Below, piece by piece: positions 40,308-45,419 of a DNA stretch of 45,419 nt. The position numbers and the translations under genes were made by a program. Numbering within the stretch: the first letter of the stretch is position 1; each line of letters begins with the position of its first letter. A model generated the notes under the pieces. It had not been told where the DNA came from. It made no database searches and saw only the letters and a program-made list of their open reading frames with translations. This DNA is from Treponema sp. (GTDB taxonomy: Bacteria; Spirochaetota; Spirochaetia; Treponematales; Treponemataceae), in the NCBI GenBank assembly GCA_017616165.1, contig JAFZYR010000019.1, forward strand, positions 1 through 45,419. The letters run 5' to 3'.

Positions 40308-41525
40308 TTAATTTCCAATTGCCAATGTTCCGTCGTGCTTCAACGGGAACTGCATTGTAAAGACAGTGCCCTTTCCTTCCTGTGACTCAACGTGTATGTC
40401 ACCGGAAAATTCCTTTACTATTTTATAAACCATGGTCATGCCAAGACCAGTTCCGTTTGCTTTGGTTGTAAAATATGGCTCGAAGATTTTTGAAACTGTC
40501 TCATTTTTCATACCACAGCCGTTGTCGCTTATAATTATATAGTACTTATTGTCATCAGAAGCACATTCAATTGTAAATTCGCCGGTGTAATCATCAGAGG
40601 TTGCTTCATCCGCCTTTTTCTGTTTGATAGCCGCAAGCGCATTCTGTGCCAGGTTCATAATAATGTCGCGCAAAAGCTTTTCATCAAGCAAAAGTCTTGA
40701 GTCCGAATCTTTGATTATTAGCTTTACGTTTATGCCGTTGTCGTGAAATTCCGGAGTAAAAAAGTCAACGATATTCTGAATAAGAGCCGCCGGCTTTTTA
40801 AGCTCAAGCTGTGCATTAATAGGACGCACTGCAAACAAAAAGTCCATAATGAGCTTGTTCAGGTGGTCAATTTCGTCATTTACAACGTCTACGTGATCTT
40901 CTACAAATTTTTTATCGGGAAGAATATTGCGGTTTTCCCTGGCCTTTTCCAACGCCTTTTGAATAAGCTGAATATGAATGGAAATTGCACCAAGAGGATT
41001 TTTAATTTCGTGGGCCATGCCTGCCGCAAGGTTGGTAAGATTTGCCATATTTTCCATGCGGTGCAGCAGTACCTCCTGGTTCTTTTTTTCGGTAACATCG
41101 CGCACCAGAATAATTTTACCGGTGGTCTGGCCGTCGTGCATGAGCGGAGTCATGGTAATTGTAAGGAATCTTACAGAACCGCCGCTTGTCATTACAGTAA
41201 AATCTTCGGTTGTATTTGTAATGCCCTTTTCGGCACATTTTTTAAAGTAGTCGCCAATTTCCTGATCTTCCATTATTTCCCAGATAGGAACTGTCGTTGC
41301 CTTAGGGTCATCAAGATATACAGAAAAGCTAAGACGGCTTTCTACAATTTTATTTGACTGCTGAAGGTAAAAGTCGTTGTCTAAAATTAAAAGGCCGGCA
41401 GAAATACATTCAAGTATGGAATACAGGTTTTCGTTTTCTTCTACCATGTCGTCCAAAAGAGAAATGAGCTGTTCATTAGAAAGCTTGTTGAACTTTTGCG
41501 AAACTCTTTTTACATAGCCTCTCAT
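40308..41525 (-). CDS. Cytoplasmic PAS-histidine kinase (NtrB/AtoS-like)
   Basis: The 405-residue kinase has no membrane segment. A helical start leads into a PAS domain (about 35-148, LYSILECISAGLLILDNDF). The dimerisation/phospho-acceptor box is AAGMAHEIKNPLGAIS with H172, followed by the ATPase domain with N box (LAQNALAAI), G1 (ISDNGCGM), F box (IFEPYFTTK) and G2 (GTGLGMTM). It should sense an internal signal through PAS and phosphorylate the neighbouring NtrC-type regulator. Its start overlaps the holB stop (ATGA), so translation is coupled. Confidence 0.93.
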   Translation of the reverse strand: MRGYVKRVSQKFNKLSNEQLISLLDDMVEENENLYSILECISAGLLILDNDFYLQQSNKIVESRLSFSVYLDDPKATTVPIWEIMEDQEIGDYFKKCAEKGITNTTEDFTVMTSGGSVRFLTITMTPLMHDGQTTGKIILVRDVTEKKNQEVLLHRMENMANLTNLAAGMAHEIKNPLGAISIHIQLIQKALEKARENRNILPDKKFVEDHVDVVNDEIDHLNKLIMDFLFAVRPINAQLELKKPAALIQNIVDFFTPEFHDNGINVKLIIKDSDSRLLLDEKLLRDIIMNLAQNALAAIKQKKADEATSDDYTGEFTIECASDDNKYYIIISDNGCGMKNETVSKIFEPYFTTKANGTGLGMTMVYKIVKEFSGDIHVESQEGKGTVFTMQFPLKHDGTLAIGN

Positions 41526-42745
41526 ATTGCCGAAAATACCCTACCATATAAAACATTTATTTTATTAATGTCCCTTATAAGACATTCAAGCGCAGGCTTT
41601 ACTCCCTGATTATAAAGCGTTACGTTTTCGTAGCACTGGCGCAGGGTTTTAGAAAGCTCTGCACAGGCCTGAGTTCCTGCCATAGAAGCTAAGGCCGGGC
41701 GCACATGCTCTGTAATTCCATTAAGGAAGATTTTAAATTCTACGCGTGGTTCAAAATTTGCACAGGTTTTTACAAGGGCATCGCAGTCCGGAATCTTACC
41801 GTTCATAATTCCCTGGAAAAATTCCTTTGACTGAACGCGCACCTTGTCTGCAGGATAAGGCAGGTAGTTCAAAAGGAATTCATCAATCTGACCATTAAAA
41901 TATTCGTTGTGGAAAACGCGCTTAATTACATCCTGCTGAACCTCCAGAGGTCTGTCCTTAAAATTATAAGTGCGTACTCGCGAAAGAATTGTTTCCATTA
42001 TTGCATTGCGCCTTGTTGTAAGCAGAATAAATACACAGTCCTCAGGCGGCTCTTCAAGAATCTTGAGCAGCGCATTGCGTACACTAACCTGCATGCTTTC
42101 GGCATTTTCTATAATAACAGTTTTCTTTCCTTCGTCGGCACGGATGCAGGCCCATTTTTCCATATTGCGGATCTGGTTTACAGGAATGGAGTCATAAAGA
42201 AAATCACTTTCAAGCTTGAGGGAATCTGCTTCAAGCTCTCCGCAGATTTTTACAGTTTCATCAAACGGAGGAAGCTCGCGAGGAAAATCAATAAGCTCAA
42301 GGTTTTCGTTTATTTTTTCCATGACCGGTGCAAGCTTGTTTAAGTTGGACTCGCCTTCCCACAAAATGCCGCTAAACCTTAAGGTAAGCTTACGTACACT
42401 TCGCAAAAAAAGATAACGGCAGGCCTTAAGATGACTGTCGTTGTCTCTGTAGGATTTGATAAAGGAATCCTTGGCTGCACTTATTTCCAGGGAACAGTCG
42501 CGCGGTCCCATCAAAAGAATGTTGGCACAGTTGAGCGCCTTATGACGAAGGCACGAAGGACATTCACAAAGCCAGTGAGGCTTGTCATCTCCATTGCAGG
42601 AAAGAGCGCGTGCTACCTCAAGAGCTGCAGTGAGCTTACCCGTACAGCTGCTGCCTGCAAAAAGCACGGCACCGGGGAAGTTATTGTTCTTTATGTCTTT
42701 TACAATAGCCTTGGCAGCATCCTGTCCTACGAGATTTTCAAGCAT
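41522..42745 (-). CDS. holB: DNA polymerase III delta-prime subunit-like clamp-loader protein
   Basis: The 407-residue protein has a clamp-loader AAA+ fold: MLENLVGQDAAKAIVKDIKNN at the start, a loop GSSCTGKLTAALEVA in the Walker A position, zinc-ribbon cysteines (C in LSCNGD, then LCECPSC) and sensor/SRC-like ILEEPPEDCVFILLTTRRNAIMETILSRVRTY. An insert of about 100 residues (about 85-185) with an unusual charged helix separates the ribbon from the rest and is longer than in typical delta-prime. GGGAGGA precedes the ATG. It overlaps cvpA by 19 bases and the kinase by 4. Confidence 0.85.
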   Translation of the reverse strand: MLENLVGQDAAKAIVKDIKNNNFPGAVLFAGSSCTGKLTAALEVARALSCNGDDKPHWLCECPSCLRHKALNCANILLMGPRDCSLEISAAKDSFIKSYRDNDSHLKACRYLFLRSVRKLTLRFSGILWEGESNLNKLAPVMEKINENLELIDFPRELPPFDETVKICGELEADSLKLESDFLYDSIPVNQIRNMEKWACIRADEGKKTVIIENAESMQVSVRNALLKILEEPPEDCVFILLTTRRNAIMETILSRVRTYNFKDRPLEVQQDVIKRVFHNEYFNGQIDEFLLNYLPYPADKVRVQSKEFFQGIMNGKIPDCDALVKTCANFEPRVEFKIFLNGITEHVRPALASMAGTQACAELSKTLRQCYENVTLYNQGVKPALECLIRDINKINVLYGRVFSAI

Positions 42746-43260
42746 GACATTCCTCCCGTAACAAAAGCGGCTGCTGTTTCGGGTTTAATTTCCGGCAGGC
42801 TCTGGCTTGAATAATCAAGTAAAGGAGACAAAAGCTTTATGAGCAGGCTTCCTTCAAAAATCTTTGTGCAGTCAAACCACGGCTGATATGTAAGGATAAG
42901 TACAAATACAAAAATAACTACAAGACCTTCTATGAGTCCAAAGAAAAATCCAAGGGAACGGTCAAGGCCCTTCATAATTTCGCCGTCAAAGATGCGTTCA
43001 AAAATTGTCTGAATGATTTTTACGATTAAAAAGATTACGACGAAAATGAGCACAAAGCAAAGTATAAAGGAAACGGTTTCGTTATGAACTAAGGCTGTCA
43101 TGTGGGACATGAGCTTTTTGTAAAAAAAGAAGGCTCCCAAAAGTCCGAGTATCCAGCAAAGCTTTCCAAAAATTGCTTTGATAAAGCCTTTGGCTGCGGC
43201 AATTACTGCAAAAATGAGAATGATTAATAAAAATATAACGTCTGTAAGTGCAATACTCAT
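42727..43260 (-). CDS. CvpA-family membrane protein
   Basis: The 177-residue protein has four hydrophobic segments and the CvpA pattern: TDVIFLLIILIFAVIAAAKGFIKAIFGKLCWILGLLGAFF at the start and MKGLDRSLGFFFGLIEGLVVIFVFV later. CvpA proteins are inner-membrane proteins linked to colicin V production and envelope stress tolerance; their activity is not well understood. It overlaps murG by ATGA and holB by 19 bases, so it sits in a coupled operon with cell-wall and replication genes. Confidence 0.88.
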   Translation of the reverse strand: MSIALTDVIFLLIILIFAVIAAAKGFIKAIFGKLCWILGLLGAFFFYKKLMSHMTALVHNETVSFILCFVLIFVVIFLIVKIIQTIFERIFDGEIMKGLDRSLGFFFGLIEGLVVIFVFVLILTYQPWFDCTKIFEGSLLIKLLSPLLDYSSQSLPEIKPETAAAFVTGGMSCLKIS

Positions 43261-44432
43261 GACTCTTTTCCTTCTGTGAGTTTAAGCTGATTATACAATA
43301 TTTGAGCAATTTTTTCAGCAGGCTTTATTCCGCCGGTCATTTTATATACGTTTGCCGAATATTCACTTCTTGTTTTTTCATCAAGCATTTTCTGCAGGGC
43401 GTCCCAAAGGCATTCTGAATCAGCCTGTTCTCCAAGCAGCACCATGGCTGCATTTTTTTCTTCAAAAAACTTTGCATTGTCCACCTGGTCTCCGCGAGTT
43501 CCGCTACCGCAAAGCGGGATGAGCACCATAGGCTTTGAAAGCACGGCTGCTTCCCAGATTGAATTAGCTCCGGCACGCGAAAGAATAATGTCTGCTGCGG
43601 CAAGCACATCAGGCATTTGTTCATAAATAAACTGATATGGCTTATAGCGTCCGTTGTATTTATCCTTTAGCTCCTGCTCAGTTGTGCTGTCTGCGTTGAG
43701 TAAACCTGTCTGATGAACCACAGTAAAATGCTGGGTAAGCTGGTCAAGGTTAGCCCAAACTAACTCATTTATCTGCCTTGCTCCGGAAGAACCGCCAAGC
43801 ACAAGAAGCACGGGATATTCATCATTTATCTGCAAAAACTCCCTGCCCTTTGCTGCATCTGCCTTGTAAATTACAGGGCGCACAGGGTTTCCGGTTACAG
43901 TAACGCGGCTTTGATCTGCAGCAGGCAGTCGGTTTTTTGTTTCTTCGTAGGAAACAAACATTGTATCTGCAGATTTAAAATTGAGTCTGTTTGCAAGTCC
44001 CAGCGTAAAATCACATTCGTGAGTAAATACAGGGATTCCAAGATGCTTTGCTGCAAGTACAGGAGGTACGCTTACAAAGCCGCCCTTTGAAAAAAGAAAT
44101 GCAGGGCGAAGCTTTTTAAGAATGCGTCGTGCACTAAAATAACCGCCAACAATGCGGAACATATCTGTAAAATTCTGCCATGAAAAATAACGGCGCAGCT
44201 TACCCGAAGGAATGCCGTAAAATGAATCTGCAGTCGGCCTTCCGTCCGGTCCAACAGCCTTTTTTACAAGCTGTCCGTCCATTCCCTTTGAGCAGCCAAT
44301 CCAGTTTATAGTAATTTGATTATTATCCCTTTGTGCCATTCCCCTGAGCTCATCAGCCACCGCCAGCCCAGGATAAATATGCCCCCCGGTTCCCCCACCA
44401 GTAAAGGCCACAACATTCTGATTTAATTTCAT
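43257..44432 (-). CDS. murG: UDP-GlcNAc:lipid I transferase MurG
   Basis: MurG adds GlcNAc to lipid I, making lipid II for peptidoglycan on the inner membrane. The N-domain begins FTGGGTGGHIYPGLAVADEL (the TGGxGGH donor-lipid loop) and includes FSKGGFVSVPPVLAAKHLGIPVFTHECDF. The C-domain has LLVLGGSSGARQIN and SRAGANSIWEAAVLSKPMVLIPL. At 391 residues it is slightly long, with a few extra residues after residue 30. There is no clear ribosome site; an AT-rich TATTAT lies 5 bases before the ATG. It is first in the overlapped operon, directly after a tRNA-type terminator. Confidence 0.93.
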   Translation of the reverse strand: MKLNQNVVAFTGGGTGGHIYPGLAVADELRGMAQRDNNQITINWIGCSKGMDGQLVKKAVGPDGRPTADSFYGIPSGKLRRYFSWQNFTDMFRIVGGYFSARRILKKLRPAFLFSKGGFVSVPPVLAAKHLGIPVFTHECDFTLGLANRLNFKSADTMFVSYEETKNRLPAADQSRVTVTGNPVRPVIYKADAAKGREFLQINDEYPVLLVLGGSSGARQINELVWANLDQLTQHFTVVHQTGLLNADSTTEQELKDKYNGRYKPYQFIYEQMPDVLAAADIILSRAGANSIWEAAVLSKPMVLIPLCGSGTRGDQVDNAKFFEEKNAAMVLLGEQADSECLWDALQKMLDEKTRSEYSANVYKMTGGIKPAEKIAQILYNQLKLTEGKES

Positions 44433-44460
44433 ACTATATAATATAATGCATTTTGAGACA

Positions 44461-44489
44461 AAAAAAAAGACTTCTGAATAATTCAGAAG
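44461..44489 (-). terminator. Rho-independent terminator of the former tRNA gene
   Basis: On the minus strand CTTCTGAA (44489-44482) pairs with TTCAGAAG (44478-44471) around a 3-base loop. A short CU spacer is followed by eight U (44468-44461). It lies 7 bases after the tRNA 3' fragment and before murG, the usual spot for a tRNA gene terminator. Confidence 0.85.
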
Positions 44490-44496
44490 CCTTTCG

Positions 44497-44538
44497 TGCC
44501 ACAGGTTGGAATCGAACCAACGACATACGGATTTTCAG
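44497..44538 (-). pseudogene. 3' half of a tRNA gene (probably tRNA-Phe, anticodon GAA), likely att site
   Basis: Read on the minus strand: anticodon loop CTGAAAA (44538-44532), 3' anticodon strand TCCGT, variable bases, a complete T-arm GTTGG TTCGATT CCAAC (44521-44505), acceptor strand CTGTGGC (44504-44498) and discriminator A (44497). The 5' half is missing: the bases beyond 44538 read TCGTT where ACGGA would be needed to pair with TCCGT. The break falls exactly at the anticodon loop, the classic crossover point of integrases that use tRNA genes. CCA is not encoded. Confidence 0.8.
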
Positions 44539-44774
44539 AACGATTCAAACCTTGGAATATATTTTCTTAACGCAAATACTATAAAATAATACTACACATA
44601 CATTAGGTGTTTGTCAATTATTTTGTTTTCATTGGTATTATGTTGTTTTGTTTTTTGTTAAGTTCCGTGTTAAGTTTAGTATCAATCAAAAAAATCCGGA
44701 AGTTTATGACATACGGACTACTTATCCGTAAAAAATCCGGCGTTCTATAAGGGTGTCTTTAATGTCGTTCGCTA
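44539..44774. other. Gene-free AT-rich segment between tRNA fragment and IS remnant
   Basis: No convincing open frame is present. Seen: a short direct repeat GTTAAGT-TCCGT-GTTAAGT (44658-44676), a second copy of GACATACGGA (44707-44716) that also occurs in the tRNA fragment (44522-44531), and an inverted ACGGA/TCCGT pair. Such short repeats can be integrase arm sites, but this is only suggestive. Confidence 0.4.
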
Positions 44775-45290
44775 ATATGTTGTGTCTTCTGTCAAGTATA
44801 AAAAATCAGGAAAGATCATTCGGCAATTCACCACTCTAATATTCTTGGATCATGACAATTTCATGCCATAGAGGTCAATGGATTCTCCGAAGTTCTTAAG
44901 ATGTCTCCAGACGGGCATAGTAATTCTGTAACGAATACCGCCAACTAGCGAACTCAAAGATAACTAATCCTTGTCGCCTGATTCTTTATTCTTTTTGCAG
45001 AAAACTTATAAATTTACTTCAAAACTCTCTCGTCATTTTTATATTAAATTCAGGCAATATGATTTGTCATCATACCCCAAATAAAACATGCCAGTTCTCG
45101 TGCTGCTGCTGTAGTTGCCACATTTGCAGGTTTCCCACGCATTTCTAAATGAACTATTTTCCCACTTAATCTTAGACGACATTTATCTGCATAAGCGACC
45201 ACCAGCGGATCTTTATTTTTCTGTCTGTCTAATAGCCGTCTTGATTTTGCACCTTTCAAATTTGTCCTTTTTATACTTTTTGCACTTTCC
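44775..45290 (-). mobile_element. Truncated IS110-family remnant (downstream end plus transposase C-terminus)
   Basis: The left edge ATATGTTGTGTCTTCTGTCAA (44775-44795) matches the end of the intact element at 23330 at 17 of 21 positions. The noncoding stretch to 45049 shares further blocks with it. The last ~80 codons of a transposase follow (ESAKSIKR..., YADKCRLRL..., ARELACFIWGMMTNHIA). The upstream two thirds are missing. Sequence drift shows this is a different, older copy of the same subgroup. Confidence 0.78.
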
Positions 45291-45419
45291 GTTTTTCCAA
45301 TGCCTGAGGGACCATACAGCATCAAAACTGCAGGTTTAATCTTTGTTTTTGTAATTAATTGATATAGACCACTAATGATTTGTTTTTTGCTTGTGAATTG
45401 TCCTAAAATATCAGCATCC
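45050..45419 (-). pseudogene. Chimeric frame: AAA-type ATPase start fused to IS110 transposase end (cut by window end)
   Basis: The frame is open to the window edge. Its first part (45419-45290) reads as an ATPase with KPAVLMLYGPSGIGKT, a clear Walker A loop. From about 45289 it becomes the C-terminus of an IS110 transposase (ESAKSIKR...RRLLDRQ...YADKCRLRL...ARELACFIWGMMTNHIA). The ESAK-IKR start aligns with ESAKAIRR of the intact transposase at 23583-24701. The junction directly after the P-loop means the ATPase has lost Walker B and the rest, so it should not function as such. An IS insertion followed by deletion is the likely cause. Whether a product is made is unknown. Confidence 0.75.

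Noticed and set aside
45115..45339. Plus-strand frame at the right end
   Set aside because: Antisense shadow of the ATPase/transposase chimera with no ribosome site or recognisable domain.

Overview
The window looks like a piece of chromosome from a Treponema-type spirochaete, probably a saccharolytic host- or gut-associated one. Three things point there: FlgF/FlgG rod proteins with a stand-alone FlgJ rod-binding domain; a murG-cvpA-holB-NtrB-NtrC gene block that, from memory, resembles the T. pallidum order; and a GC content near 40 percent. GH31 glycosidase, GlgC and a soluble fumarate-reductase-like complex suggest a fermentative, carbohydrate-using life. This is inference from gene content; no rRNA or marker tree is available.

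Layout. 1-2681: the end of a redox operon (flavin/NAD oxidoreductase, Fe-S protein, FrdA-like flavoprotein). 2895-6462: a MerR regulator behind a MerR-type promoter, a YbjQ protein, a diguanylate cyclase and an AspT/YidE-type permease, the last two driven by overlapping divergent promoters. 6465-9793 (minus): rpsF-ssb-rpsR-rplI, a terminator, then dnaB. 10003-17341 (plus): an ankyrin envelope protein, rsmD, two TPR-like proteins, rlmN, an EamA transporter, an HMA-like mini-protein and a D-2-hydroxyacid dehydrogenase. 17409-22905 (minus): a GH31 enzyme and two tandem paralogous envelope proteins with transglutaminase-like domains, one of which has lost its catalytic residues. 23093-25384: an Rpn/PD-(D/E)XK gene split by an IS110-family (IS1111-like) element. 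25488-30386 (minus): a 1632-residue modular lipoprotein. 30683-34371: an orphan LeuD-like protein, then murC-yicC-cytidylate-kinase-like (minus). 34468-37302 (minus): flgF-flgG-flgJ and a small lipoprotein behind a sigma-28-like promoter. 37558-44432: glgC (plus) facing the tightly overlapped operon murG-cvpA-holB-histidine kinase-sigma-54 response regulator (minus). 44461-45419: a terminator, the 3' half of a tRNA gene, a truncated second IS110 copy and a chimeric ATPase/transposase reading frame. This last part looks like the edge of an integrated element that continues to the right.

Two themes run through the window. First, at least twelve intergenic loci carry palindromic repeats of three related types. 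In three genes the TAG at the repeat edge is the stop codon, and at two loci the repeat is flanked by T-tracts like a terminator. Second, three genes have a well-formed promoter whose -10 box ends exactly six bases before the start codon with no ribosome binding site, which predicts leaderless mRNAs.

The best candidates for under-described biology are the noncoding end of the IS110-family element (a putative bridge-RNA locus, with conserved and variable blocks shared by two divergent copies), the active/inactive pair of transglutaminase-like envelope proteins, and the palindromic repeat system that shapes gene ends.
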